Counted from the first letter of the stretch, positions 17,391 through 24,483 are shown. The stretch: DNA of 42,950 bases from Enterobacter sp. (GCA_022649305.1 JALCNW010000036.1:1-42950); one strand, 5' to 3'. Program-made: numbers and translations. Notes: generated by a model from the sequence alone, not told the origin.

Positions 17391-18904
17391 CACATGCTCA
17401 GCGGTCGGAAAATGAAGTCATTGAAGTCACCACCTTGCTCGGTAACTTCCCCATTAGCGGCACCGACAGACATTGTCATTGCGACCATGCCATCAATACG
17501 GCCCGTTGCTTTCGATTTATCGAGCTTGCGGTTACCGGCAGCATCTTTCACCACTACCGCATTTACGGCGCACATTGTTAATACTGGGTGCATACCATGC
17601 CTGACTCGCCCGTTCAGCATCAGAGATTCAAGGGTGTCAACTGCCGGGCCCATATCCTTAAAGCCCTGGCCAAACTCAACCAGAGGAAGACTCAGTCCAA
17701 TGGCATCAGCATCTTTCCTGAACTGGTCAATACGCCAGCGGTCGAAGGCCATAGAGGTCAGATCAAAATCACCGATAATTTCTGCGATATCAGCGACCAC
17801 AAATGAGTAATCAACGGAAGCGCCAGGCGTAGTGCGAAGAAGCCCCTCCCTCGCCCAAACGTCATAAGGTGCGCGGTCTGTTTTGGAGCGTTCTATGAGG
17901 GTTTTTTCTGGTGTCCAGAAGAACGGAAAAACATCCCAGATACCGTCGTCTGCCTCTCCTGCAATGATTAGGGCCGTTAAGTCGTTCCTCGCCGAAAGGT
18001 CGAGGCCTGCATACCATTTCCTCGGAGTATTAAGCGGTATCCCGCCGCACAGTTCCCAAACGCTGCGGGAGATGAACGGCGATACCGTAGACACGCGCTG
18101 ATTCAGGTTCAGGTTGCGGTAGGTGTTTTCGAAGCTCGGCATTCGTCCAGCCTTTTCAGCCTGGCGCGCCATGTCTTTTTCGGATCTGAACGTTCCAAGT
18201 GCCGGGTTAGCTGCCAGCCAGGATTCACGCTTACTGATATCTGCCTCTTTCGGCGCTTCGTAAACGTGACAGACGATGTGCGGATCTTTCGATTTGACCG
18301 CGTCATCTATCCAGATGCTTAGCAGGTCGGCGTCGTTTGCCGCCTGGGTACTGATAACAATCAGCAGCGGGTTCTCATGTGCGCCCTGTGCGGTAGTAAT
18401 CGCATCAATGAAGTCATCTTGTGAACCGCGTACCTGACCGGTTTCATCCAGAATTGCCAGAATGGGGGACAGGCCGTGCGTCGTTTTACCTTCGGCAGAA
18501 AGTGCCTTGTATTCGACGTTACACGGAAGGCCAATAAGTTTTTTACCGCTTGGGGTGATGTGGACAATATCCTGTAACGCCGGATTAAGATTGACCATCT
18601 TCACAGCGAGGTTGAATACAATAGATGCCTGCTCACGACTTAGTGCACCACTCACAATCTGCGAGTTTTGTACTGCTTCTGGTCCCACCAGGTGTGCAAG
18701 AAGAATCCCAGCAATCAGACCTGTTTTACCATTCTTACGGGCGATACTGAGAATCGCCATATCGGTACCAACAGGGTTATCGTAGATATCCAGAATGAAT
18801 AACTTCTGGAAGGGGTCTAATCTCATCGGCTGACCGATTAGTTTTCCCTCGGGAACAACACAAAAGCGTTCGATGAACGCTATTACACGCTCACCTCGCG
18901 TCAT
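17390..18904 (-). CDS. Terminase large subunit (HK97 gp2 type)
   Basis: This 504-residue packaging motor is of the HK97 gp2 type. The N-terminal ATPase has a Walker-A-like ARKNGKTG at about 53-60 and the Walker B/catalytic segment LAILDETGQV at about 150-158. The C-terminal nuclease domain carries acidic motifs: GLDLSARNDLTAL, VADIAEIIG/AFDRWRID, and SKATGRIDGMVAM. It acts with the small subunit and, in HK97, with the HNH protein gp74 to cut cos. The gene follows the small subunit by 6 nt and is coupled to the portal by a TGATG overlap. Confidence 0.96.
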   Translation of the reverse strand: MTRGERVIAFIERFCVVPEGKLIGQPMRLDPFQKLFILDIYDNPVGTDMAILSIARKNGKTGLIAGILLAHLVGPEAVQNSQIVSGALSREQASIVFNLAVKMVNLNPALQDIVHITPSGKKLIGLPCNVEYKALSAEGKTTHGLSPILAILDETGQVRGSQDDFIDAITTAQGAHENPLLIVISTQAANDADLLSIWIDDAVKSKDPHIVCHVYEAPKEADISKRESWLAANPALGTFRSEKDMARQAEKAGRMPSFENTYRNLNLNQRVSTVSPFISRSVWELCGGIPLNTPRKWYAGLDLSARNDLTALIIAGEADDGIWDVFPFFWTPEKTLIERSKTDRAPYDVWAREGLLRTTPGASVDYSFVVADIAEIIGDFDLTSMAFDRWRIDQFRKDADAIGLSLPLVEFGQGFKDMGPAVDTLESLMLNGRVRHGMHPVLTMCAVNAVVVKDAAGNRKLDKSKATGRIDGMVAMTMSVGAANGEVTEQGGDFNDFIFRPLSM

Positions 18905-18910
18905 AGTATT

Positions 18911-19396
18911 TTATCCGTGCTTGGGAAAGGCGATCAGGTTGTCGTCTTGGCTCTGATGCTCGTTTTTGGTATTTCGTGCATCTCGATCATTCTTATTGCG
19001 ATTCTTCTGGTCGCGGCTTTCACCGTTGGTTGCGTGGGAATGGATCTGCAGGTCACGGCGCTGTGCCAGGATGGTTCGCTGCAATTCAGTAATTTGTTTG
19101 CGGAGGTCTTTAATAAGCCCCTCATTTCTCGCTTCACCGCGCGCACGTTCTTCTTTACGCAAATCTCTGCGTAAAACGGTGATATAGAGCTGGTTATTTG
19201 CCAGTTCTGCGGCAGCCAGAAGGTCGGCCGGAGTCCAGCTGTCCAGAGATTTCGATCTGATATTGTCATGCCAGAATGGTTCGGCTTTTTTTTCCAAACC
19301 TGCATGGGACGGAGGATAGATGGTGTCCGCTGCTGCATTTTTCATGGCCTGAACCGCCGCCGTCGAACTGTCGGAACGGGTTCGTTTATCTGCCAT
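18911..19396 (-). CDS. Terminase small subunit (HK97 gp1 type)
   Basis: This 161-residue protein has the length and position of HK97 gp1. It has an N-terminal region rich in charged residues, PPSHAGLEKKAEPFWHDN, then helices ending in a highly polar C-terminal third (SRDQKNRNKNDRDARNTKNEHQSQDD). The small subunit recognises cos and loads the large subunit. AAGGTG precedes the ATG. The 150 nt upstream (19,397-19,546) hold no gene and probably contain cos. Confidence 0.93.
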   Translation of the reverse strand: MADKRTRSDSSTAAVQAMKNAAADTIYPPSHAGLEKKAEPFWHDNIRSKSLDSWTPADLLAAAELANNQLYITVLRRDLRKEERARGEARNEGLIKDLRKQITELQRTILAQRRDLQIHSHATNGESRDQKNRNKNDRDARNTKNEHQSQDDNLIAFPKHG

Positions 19397-19546
19397 ATGT
19401 CAACACCTTAAAACTAAAAAAATCGGGTTAGCGTTAAATTCAAACTTTGGCGGCGGTCATTTGGGGCAAAGGCTTTGAAGATTTACCCTCCCCCCTACCC
19501 CTGTTGAGATTTATTCTCATTTGACATGATTGCAAATGAAATTATT
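19397..19546. other. Probable cos region (noncoding)
   Basis: This 150-nt gap separates the small terminase gene from the gene block ending in the HNH nuclease. In HK97-type phages cos lies between these two modules. The gap contains a strand-asymmetric run, CCCTCCCCCCTACCCC at 19,486-19,501, flanked by AT-rich DNA, which is a plausible cohesive-end and nicking region. The exact cut sites cannot be read from the sequence. Confidence 0.5.
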
Positions 19547-19747
19547 TCACTTGTTAACATATTCGGGGCCATCGCATTGCAGCTCGGCACCAATCAGTCC
19601 CAGTGCTACAGTTGCCTCTCCATCGGGATAATCAGTCAGGAGCTGACGAATAACATTCTCTGCCTGCTTAACTTTCGCCTGGCTCTCTTCAGGCAATGAA
19701 GCAATGAGTCCTTTGAACATCAGGATCGTCTGTTGGTCTTGCGTCAT
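19547..19747 (-). CDS. Hypothetical 66-aa protein next to cos
   Basis: This short helical protein (MTQDQQTILMFKGLIASLPEE at the start) lies between the HNH nuclease and the cos region. Its ATG overlaps the HNH stop as TAATG, so the two are probably co-translated. It has one tryptophan-free helical region with KVKQAENVIRQLLTDYP. I do not recognise a domain. Its location suggests a role in, or at least co-expression with, DNA packaging. The gene is likely real because of the coupling and conserved-looking composition. Confidence 0.7.
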   Translation of the reverse strand: MTQDQQTILMFKGLIASLPEESQAKVKQAENVIRQLLTDYPDGEATVALGLIGAELQCDGPEYVNK

Positions 19748-20088
19748 TACGTGCTCCAGTGAGACGCAGGATCGAGCGGGTAGCCGTTGGCATCACAGCC
19801 TATTACCGCGCCGCTCTTCTCCATTCTCTGTTTCGTTGAGTCATGATGCGCTTTGCACAGTGGCTGCCAGTTCTCTTTACTCCAGAACAGGAGCTGTGCT
19901 TTCGATATGGCCAGCGGGTTACCTGACTTAAGCGCATCTTTGAGTTTGTGGGGCTCGATATGGTCAACCACCGTTGCTGGGGTAATGCGCCCCTGCTGCT
20001 CGCACATCACACATAGTGGGTGCTGCTGCAGGAAACGCAGACGGGCTTTATCCCATCGGCTGCCATATACGCGGGGCTCTTTGTTCAT
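19747..20088 (-). CDS. HNH endonuclease (HK97 gp74 type)
   Basis: This protein is 113 residues from the ATG at 20088, chosen because it overlaps the upstream stop as ATGA and has GGAG at the right distance. A start four codons earlier is possible. The HNH fold is clear: CVMCEQQG with a CxxC pair, VVDHIEPH as the catalytic His strand, and WQPLCKAHHDSTKQ as the last H-N-H helix. It closely resembles HK97 gp74, which stimulates terminase cleavage at cos. It sits next to the likely cos, which fits that role. Confidence 0.92.
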   Translation of the reverse strand: MNKEPRVYGSRWDKARLRFLQQHPLCVMCEQQGRITPATVVDHIEPHKLKDALKSGNPLAISKAQLLFWSKENWQPLCKAHHDSTKQRMEKSGAVIGCDANGYPLDPASHWST

Positions 20089-20672
20089 GCCAGTCTCCAT
20101 GCGCGGCGGCGTTCCGTCCTCGGCTCGTTGTCAGGGTGACGCTCAACCGTCGGCATGTCGGCGTGATCCACCAGCGAGTAACACGGGTAAATCACCCGGC
20201 CACCGAATGCCTCACCGACGGCGTAATCAGCTGCCAGCGTTTTATTCCAAGTGCTGAGCATGCGCGCCAATCTGCCCTGAGGAGGGCTATAACATACGCC
20301 GTGAATCAGCTTGCTTAATGCGATGTGGTCACCACAGACGCGATCCGCATCCACCAGCATTGCGGCAATTTCTTTCTGATACTGCGGTGGTCGGCCGGTA
20401 CCGAGATAAAAGCTCAACATGTCATCAGGGAAACGCGCCAGCCAGTCAGTTACCTTTTCGGTGAATCCCTGCACCAGTTGCGCGTCGTCTTCCAGCACTA
20501 CTACACGGCAAAGTTGCTCAGCAGCCCATTCGATAGCGAGCCGGTGATTCCAGTTAGCACCGTGGTCGCCATCATCTACCTGTAGGTGTGCACCTAGGGT
20601 TGAGGCCAGTGCCTCAGCCTGCTGTAGTCTCGTGTGATGGCCGACCACCACAAACTTTATTTGTTCAGCCAC
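20085..20672 (-). CDS. Putative GT-A-fold glycosyltransferase (195 aa)
   Basis: This 195-residue protein starts at a GTG with GGAG upstream. The N-terminus reads KFVVVGHHTRLQQAEALAS, and VVVLEDDAQLVQGF at about 58-71 carries a DxD-like EDD motif, as in sugar-nucleotide-dependent GT-A enzymes (GT25-like group). There is no signal peptide or membrane segment, so it should act in the cytoplasm. The target is unknown and could be a virion protein, DNA or a host sugar. It is coupled by ATGA to the HNH gene downstream, and a larger glycosyltransferase gene lies 0.55 kb upstream. Enzyme class moderately sure; substrate not known. Confidence 0.65.
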   Translation of the reverse strand: MAEQIKFVVVGHHTRLQQAEALASTLGAHLQVDDGDHGANWNHRLAIEWAAEQLCRVVVLEDDAQLVQGFTEKVTDWLARFPDDMLSFYLGTGRPPQYQKEIAAMLVDADRVCGDHIALSKLIHGVCYSPPQGRLARMLSTWNKTLAADYAVGEAFGGRVIYPCYSLVDHADMPTVERHPDNEPRTERRRAWRLA

Positions 20673-20686
20673 CAGCTAATCTCCAA

Positions 20687-20710
20687 TAAAAAAGCCGCAC
20701 GATGGCGGCT
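20687..20710 (-). terminator. Terminator upstream of the 195-aa glycosyltransferase gene
   Basis: On the minus strand a 6-bp stem (AGCCGC/GCGGCT) is followed by six T's. It would stop transcripts arriving from the lysis and glycosyltransferase region just before the 20,085-20,672 gene. Confidence 0.7.
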
Positions 20711-20740
20711 ACTGTTTGAATATCAGGATGTTGCTTTGTT

Positions 20741-20754
20741 TTAACCCTGGTTAA
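20741..20754. repeat. Short palindrome TTAACC-CT-GGTTAA
   Basis: This perfect 6-bp inverted repeat with a 2-bp spacer lies in the gap upstream of the only plus-strand gene in the late region. It could be an operator, but no promoter boxes around it are convincing. Confidence 0.4.
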
Positions 20755-20838
20755 GGTAAGCATTCAGCCCGTCAGTGGTGGGACACTGGCGAACACATAT
20801 CCGGGGGGATGGCTGTTTACCTCTGTAAAGGAATAAAG

Positions 20839-21090
20839 ATGAATTATAAGTTTGAAGAATCAATTGCAACTGAGATGCCTCTGCCAGATAGCACTACCGC
20901 ACTGTACGCGATGCACGGAGCGTATGCAGTTTTGGCAAGAACTTTAAATGATGAGATGCCTGGGTTCGCTGAAAAGCTCCTTGCGAACATTGATCGCTAT
21001 TACGCTCAAAATGAAGGACAGGCATCAGCGCAATTAGCTATTGCACAAATTGGTGTTATGGTTAAAAAGCTAACAAGCGGACAGAAATAA
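20839..21090 (+). CDS. Plus-strand hypothetical protein in the late region (probable moron)
   Basis: This 83-residue protein runs from the ATG at 20839, which has AAGGA 7 nt upstream; an in-frame start 10 codons earlier lacks this. It reads MNYKFEESIATEMPLPDS and is mostly helical with no membrane segment or known motif. It is the only gene between 1 and 32,600 on the plus strand, set inside the minus-strand late operon, so it must have its own promoter. That layout suits a gene expressed in the lysogen. A hairpin with a short T stretch lies at 21,136-21,162. Function unknown. Confidence 0.7.
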   Translation: MNYKFEESIATEMPLPDSTTALYAMHGAYAVLARTLNDEMPGFAEKLLANIDRYYAQNEGQASAQLAIAQIGVMVKKLTSGQK

Positions 21091-21211
21091 CGTTATCGAT
21101 ATTTACTGATACCTCATTTTCTGAGATTTGCATATATGCAGTCTGCTCTTGGGCTGCATTTTGTGAATATTCATCATTTTTTGGCACATCGATATCAATT
21201 TTTTGATCCAT
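21062..21211 (-). CDS. Small 49-aa acidic protein downstream of the large glycosyltransferase
   Basis: From the ATG at 21211 the frame reads MDQKIDIDVPKNDEYSQNAA and ends with SVRLLAF at a TAA at 21062. GAGGA lies about 7 nt upstream, and the ATG is 12 nt after the stop of the glycosyltransferase gene. Its 3' 29 nt overlap the converging plus-strand gene. The protein is polar with no known domain. The good ribosome site and tight spacing favour a real gene; the overlap and size leave doubt. Confidence 0.5.
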   Translation of the reverse strand: MDQKIDIDVPKNDEYSQNAAQEQTAYMQISENEVSVNIDNVISVRLLAF

Positions 21212-21223
21212 AGCTTTCCTCAC

Positions 21224-22681
21224 TTATTTATGTTTCCACCAGGCCAATTCTTTACCAATGCCATCTGTTTTGAAGATGGTGTGTACCCTAGGTCCGGTTA
21301 CGATTCGATCACCGAATGACTTTGCCACAATTCCGAACGCGCCCATGTCTACCTGCGTGGCGGGTGCTGTATCCATCTTCCAGAAGCGATGGCTTTCAAT
21401 CAGGTAGTGCTGCCGGATGATCTGGTGAGCAAACTCCATTACATCTTCACGGCTGCCACCAAGAAGGCCAGCGTTAAGCAGTGGTTCATCCCGATGCAGT
21501 TCAATGAACTCGCTATAAGCTTTGCCGTGGTGGTTTGCTTTCATCCATTCGTCGGCATAGGTCTTGTGCTCAGAGCCAACATAGATTTTACCCGGCTCCA
21601 TTTCCGCCCAGGGCTCTCGCAGCATCTCAACGTCGGTACCATCAGTACACCAGACGAGATGATATTCAGGATGCGCCCGAAGGTGCTGATAGATGTGAAG
21701 CCAGCGCGCAAAGTAAGGGCTCATGCCCAACGGCGGGACTTCAAACAGACCAGCACCAGTTGGCGACTCTTTTAATTCGTCAGCCAGGACAATCGGCAGC
21801 GCGCCGGATATTGAGTCTGCCCAAGCCTGCAGAGCCTGCGGCTCGGGTTTCATCTTCTCGGCGCGCTGTGGGTCTGTCTGGCTCGTGAGCAGCGTCGTAA
21901 TCACCAGGTTCGGATTGGTACCATATGATGCGAATCCGGTATAACCACTGTCGCGCCGGGAGTTGAATATCGCGACGTTGCGTTTCACCAGTGCTTCACG
22001 GTCAGGCCGGGGAATAGAGCGCGTAACCTCTTCGTGCTCGTCCATTGAGTGAATGAGTTTTTCAGAGCCAACCACATCAGCGAATGCCCAGGTTGATAGC
22101 CCAGCGTTGTAGATGCGAAGTGCCAGATCAGGATGCTCGTACATGCCGCGACCGTAAACCGGATCGAATCCGCCAACCTTCTCGATGGCGCTGCGGTGGT
22201 AATAGAGCATCACGCCGCGCTGCCCTGTGTAAGCGATATGCTTATCATCCCGGTACAGTACCGTCATATCGTTAATCTTTCGGGGGCCAGCGAGATCAAG
22301 AAATTGATAAGCCAGGTGCGGCTCTGGTGATTCGATATAAGGCTGATGCCAGTCATCAGCAATTGGCCATGCATCATCATCCCAAAGGAAGATATGTTCA
22401 CATCCGGCGTCCACCAGAGCGGTAAGGCTGGCGTTCTTCGAAGCAACAATACCGCGCGATGATTCATGCCGTAGCAGCTTCACACTTTCAGGGACTGATG
22501 CTGAAGGTTTGGAACCATCATCAATCACTACCAACAGCGCACCAGAAGGAAGATGTTTAATGTGTTGCTCAATAGCACGCTTCAAAACTTCTGGTCTGTT
22601 GTGCGTCGTTATGGCAATGCCTATTTCTGATCGCGAATCGCTGACGGGCGCATAAGAGACACCGTCTATTTTGACCTGCAT
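21224..22681 (-). CDS. Two-domain glycosyltransferase (GT2-type N-terminal domain)
   Basis: This 485-residue protein has no signal or membrane segment. Residues 1-220 form a GT2-like GT-A domain: IGIAITTHNRPEVLKRAI near 20, VVIDDGSKP near 51 with the first aspartates, IFLWDDDAWP near 97-105 as the DxD motif, and GGFDPVYGRGMYEHPDLALR near 172. The C-terminal half (about 260-485) looks like a second nucleotide-sugar transferase domain, with YHLVWCTDGTDVEMLREPW and a conserved-looking LLNAGLLGG. AAGGAAACGCAC precedes the ATG, and the leader is strongly structured. It probably transfers sugar in the cytoplasm; the acceptor is unknown. Confidence 0.8.
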   Translation of the reverse strand: MQVKIDGVSYAPVSDSRSEIGIAITTHNRPEVLKRAIEQHIKHLPSGALLVVIDDGSKPSASVPESVKLLRHESSRGIVASKNASLTALVDAGCEHIFLWDDDAWPIADDWHQPYIESPEPHLAYQFLDLAGPRKINDMTVLYRDDKHIAYTGQRGVMLYYHRSAIEKVGGFDPVYGRGMYEHPDLALRIYNAGLSTWAFADVVGSEKLIHSMDEHEEVTRSIPRPDREALVKRNVAIFNSRRDSGYTGFASYGTNPNLVITTLLTSQTDPQRAEKMKPEPQALQAWADSISGALPIVLADELKESPTGAGLFEVPPLGMSPYFARWLHIYQHLRAHPEYHLVWCTDGTDVEMLREPWAEMEPGKIYVGSEHKTYADEWMKANHHGKAYSEFIELHRDEPLLNAGLLGGSREDVMEFAHQIIRQHYLIESHRFWKMDTAPATQVDMGAFGIVAKSFGDRIVTGPRVHTIFKTDGIGKELAWWKHK

Positions 22682-22697
22682 GTGCGTTTCCTTTTAG

Positions 22698-22766
22698 GCG
22701 TGAGCCTGCCGCACGGCAATGCCGCCCGAGAGGTAAACGCAACCTAACGGCATCACCCAGGCTCAC
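22698..22766 (-). ncRNA. Candidate three-way-junction leader RNA before the glycosyltransferase gene
   Basis: On the minus strand these 69 nt fold into a closed three-way junction. P1 pairs 22700-22708 with 22758-22766 (CAGGCTCAC, perfect). P2 pairs 22719-22724 with 22748-22753 (ATGCCG, perfect) and contains P3, 22731-22734 with 22742-22745. P4 is a local hairpin in 22707-22718 (TGCCG/CGGCA). The structure ends about 20 nt before the glycosyltransferase start codon. It could be a regulatory leader or a small RNA; I do not recognise its family. Confidence 0.5.
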
Positions 22767-22820
22767 TACTGAAAGACTCTCTTCATGGTGCGCGTGCGAA
22801 GCGCTGGAAATGGTGTTTCG

Positions 22821-22865
22821 TATCCCCTTGCGGGGATATTTGTATTTTATCCCCGCAAGGGGATA
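22821..22865. repeat. 18-bp perfect inverted repeat whose arms are themselves hairpins
   Basis: Arm 22821-22838 (TATCCCCTTGCGGGGATA) is the exact reverse complement of 22848-22865, with a 9-nt spacer. Each arm is itself an ATCCCC-NNNN-GGGGAT hairpin, one with loop TTGC and one with the GNRA-type loop GCAA. DNA or RNA could form either one long stem or two short ones. Confidence 0.85.
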
Positions 22866-22904
22866 AACATTATCAAGCCCACCAGCAGATGAGCTTTGTA
22901 ATGG

Positions 22905-23105
22905 CTACTGTCGTGGGGTGTGCTCATAACGGGAAATGGTCTTACCATTAGCGTTCATCACATACGCAACCTCACCCTCTTTAAGAAAGATGTTTTGGTC
23001 CATGCCTGCTACAGCTATGCTTTGCTGAGCCTGATTGAAGCCCACGCTCAGGCCACAATGAATCTCTTCTCCGCCACACGGCGACATTACCTTTACTGTT
23101 AACAT
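22905..23105 (-). CDS. Hypothetical 66-aa protein after the lysis genes
   Basis: From the ATG at 23105 (AGGAGAAGCAGC just upstream) the frame gives MLTVKVMSPCGGEEIHCGLSVGF and ends with ISRYEHTPRQ. An in-frame extension upstream overlaps the neighbouring gene and lacks a ribosome site, so it was not used. It looks like a small beta-rich cytoplasmic protein with two cysteines. I do not recognise the family. It follows the 68-aa gene, separated by a terminator-like stem-loop. Confidence 0.65.
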   Translation of the reverse strand: MLTVKVMSPCGGEEIHCGLSVGFNQAQQSIAVAGMDQNIFLKEGEVAYVMNANGKTISRYEHTPRQ

Positions 23106-23130
23106 GCTGCTTCTCCTGCTTCTTCTGGGG

Positions 23131-23158
23131 ATAAAAAAAGGCCGCCAATGGCGACCTT
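23131..23158 (-). terminator. Terminator after the 68-aa cysteine-rich gene
   Basis: On the minus strand AAGGTCGCC and GGCGGCCTT form a 9-bp stem with one G-T pair and a 3-nt loop, followed by seven T's. Confidence 0.8.
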
Positions 23159-23175
23159 TGTTAAGTTTGGTTTTG

Positions 23176-23382
23176 TTAGGTTGTGTGGCACGGTTTGGAG
23201 CAGTAGTAGCACCCATTTGCTTTGTAACCAAGGCGCTTAGCCTCAGTAACAGCAGGGGCACATGCATCATAACTGCCAAGATATTTTCTGTTCGATTCTG
23301 ATGGCATGTAATTGCAACCAGAAACATGAACTTCATTATCACCGTTAGACTGCTTATTCGTATTTACATAATACAAAGCCAT
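23176..23382 (-). CDS. Small cysteine-rich protein, widespread prophage family
   Basis: This 68-residue protein runs from the ATG at 23382 (GGGGA upstream). It reads MALYYVNTNKQSNGDNEVH, then CNYMPSESNRKYLG, and ends with the cysteine cluster NGCYYCSKPCHTT. Six cysteines and two histidines in 68 residues suggest metal binding. Near-identical small proteins occur in many bacteria and prophages, but I know no proven function. It lies between lysis genes and the glycosyltransferase region and has its own terminator, so it may be an accessory gene. A start 10 codons upstream is possible but poorer. Confidence 0.75.
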   Translation of the reverse strand: MALYYVNTNKQSNGDNEVHVSGCNYMPSESNRKYLGSYDACAPAVTEAKRLGYKANGCYYCSKPCHTT

Positions 23383-23508
23383 TCTAATATCCCCAAGGTA
23401 TAGCTGCGTCATGCAGCAAGGGATATGTTAATGACTTTACCGCTGCGCCTGGTGTTATATATCCTTAAACTTTGAGTGGGTTCACTTTTAAATCAAACAA
23501 GGATGCGG

Positions 23509-23622
23509 TTATTTAGGCCAGTGAACGAAAAACATGAAGCCGATGAAGGCGCAGATAAGACCGGTAATACCCGCGATGCCGATAATCAGCCAGACCAGCA
23601 TTGTGCCGATGGTTGCGATCAC
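23509..23622 (-). CDS. 37-aa single-span membrane protein downstream of the o-spanin
   Basis: A GTG at 23622 with GAGG about 6 nt upstream opens a 37-codon frame: MIATIGTMLVWLIIGIAG, then a hydrophobic run to GFMFFVHWPK. Almost the whole protein is one or two membrane helices. The GTG overlaps the 3' end of the o-spanin gene by 4 nt (GTGA), so translation is probably coupled. It is below the usual ORF-calling limit. It may be a lysis accessory such as a pinholin-like or antiholin-like peptide, but that is a guess. Confidence 0.6.
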   Translation of the reverse strand: MIATIGTMLVWLIIGIAGITGLICAFIGFMFFVHWPK

Positions 23623-23861
23623 TTGGACCTCTCTTCTTTGGATTTCTGACAGTTTCCCTGCCAGGCTTTGTTATGCGCCAGAATGTCTTTCTTCGTCTGG
23701 CGGCCCATGACGTCAATATCATGATCGGTCAGATAGATTGGCTTTACCCAGTCACAGGAATCGTGGACGAAAACATAGCTGGGCTTTGGAGGACCACCTA
23801 CACAGCCAGCAGCCAATGCTGACACGGAAAGCATAGAGATAAACATGAAATATTTATTCAT
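23619..23861 (-). CDS. Outer-membrane spanin-like lipoprotein (o-spanin, Rz1-like)
   Basis: This 80-residue protein has a lipoprotein signal (MNKYFMFISMLSVSALAAGC) with lipobox LAAGC, cysteine at residue 20, followed by Pro-rich PPKPSYVF. The mature part includes DSCDWVKPIYLTDHDIDVM and ends KSKEERSK. Size, lipobox and place in the lysis cassette fit an o-spanin that pairs with the inner-membrane spanin to fuse membranes at lysis. The partner gene at 24,484-24,753 is separated from it by a homing endonuclease gene. Its start overlaps the end of that gene by 8 nt. Confidence 0.75.
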   Translation of the reverse strand: MNKYFMFISMLSVSALAAGCVGGPPKPSYVFVHDSCDWVKPIYLTDHDIDVMGRQTKKDILAHNKAWQGNCQKSKEERSK

Positions 23862-24474
23862 TGTTGCCCTGCCATGGTTGAGTTAGCAGCGCCTTTTCAA
23901 CACTCCATCCCCTGCTCAATCGGTGCGCGATTGTCTTTACTTTTACACCATAGGTTTCGGCTGCTTTGGTAATGCACATTCGACCAGCTGGTGTATCGAG
24001 CATATGGTTACTTCGTCGGTTTCTTGCCTGGTCTTTGGGTGTCGCCCATCGGCAATTTTCTGGTGAGTACGCCTTATCTACATCAATCCGATCAAGTGTA
24101 TGACCTGCTGGACGCTCGCCCATATCTTGCAGGAATGCTTCAAAATTGCCCCAACGCTCACAAACTGAGATTCCGCGTCCACCATAATCTACGTAATACG
24201 CATCGCCGGGATAATTGCAGCGCCGCTGCATTGACAGCCAGCTGATATAAGTGGGAGAAGTTTCTGACGGTCTGCGATGCCCGTGTTTTACACCTGACAT
24301 GCAACCGCAAGATTGTGTCCTGCCAGAGCGTAAGGCGTTTGACCTGATTATTTTTTCTGTTCCACACTCACAACCGCACAACCACATTGAAACGCCCGAT
24401 TTATCCTTATTGGCGTAGGACTGCACAGTCAGCTTGCCGAACTTAACGCCGGTTAAGTCGATTGTTTTCCTCAT
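23854..24474 (-). CDS. HNH homing endonuclease inserted in the lysis cassette
   Basis: This 206-residue protein runs from the ATG at 24474 (GGGGTGAAC upstream). A Cys-rich N-terminal segment comes first (CGCECGT ... SCGC at about 30-60). The HNH core follows, with NYPGDAYYVDYGGRGISVCERW, then HTLDRIDVDKAYSPENCRWAT. A C-terminal helix-turn-helix of the intron-nuclease type closes it (TKAAETYGVKVKTIAHRLSRGWS). Free-standing genes of this kind spread by cutting alleles that lack them. It lies exactly between the two spanin genes, overlapping the o-spanin start by 8 nt. The call is firm; mobility today is not shown. Confidence 0.88.
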   Translation of the reverse strand: MRKTIDLTGVKFGKLTVQSYANKDKSGVSMWLCGCECGTEKIIRSNALRSGRTQSCGCMSGVKHGHRRPSETSPTYISWLSMQRRCNYPGDAYYVDYGGRGISVCERWGNFEAFLQDMGERPAGHTLDRIDVDKAYSPENCRWATPKDQARNRRSNHMLDTPAGRMCITKAAETYGVKVKTIAHRLSRGWSVEKALLTQPWQGNNE

Positions 24475-24483
24475 GTTCACCCC

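Noticed and set aside
21136..21162. Hairpin as terminator for the plus-strand moron
   Set aside because: The stem is only 6 bp and the T run is short and broken; not strong enough to list as a feature.
23106..23342. N-terminal extension of the 22,905-23,105 gene
   Set aside because: It overlaps the cysteine-rich gene and a terminator, while AGGAGA lies just before the ATG at 23105.
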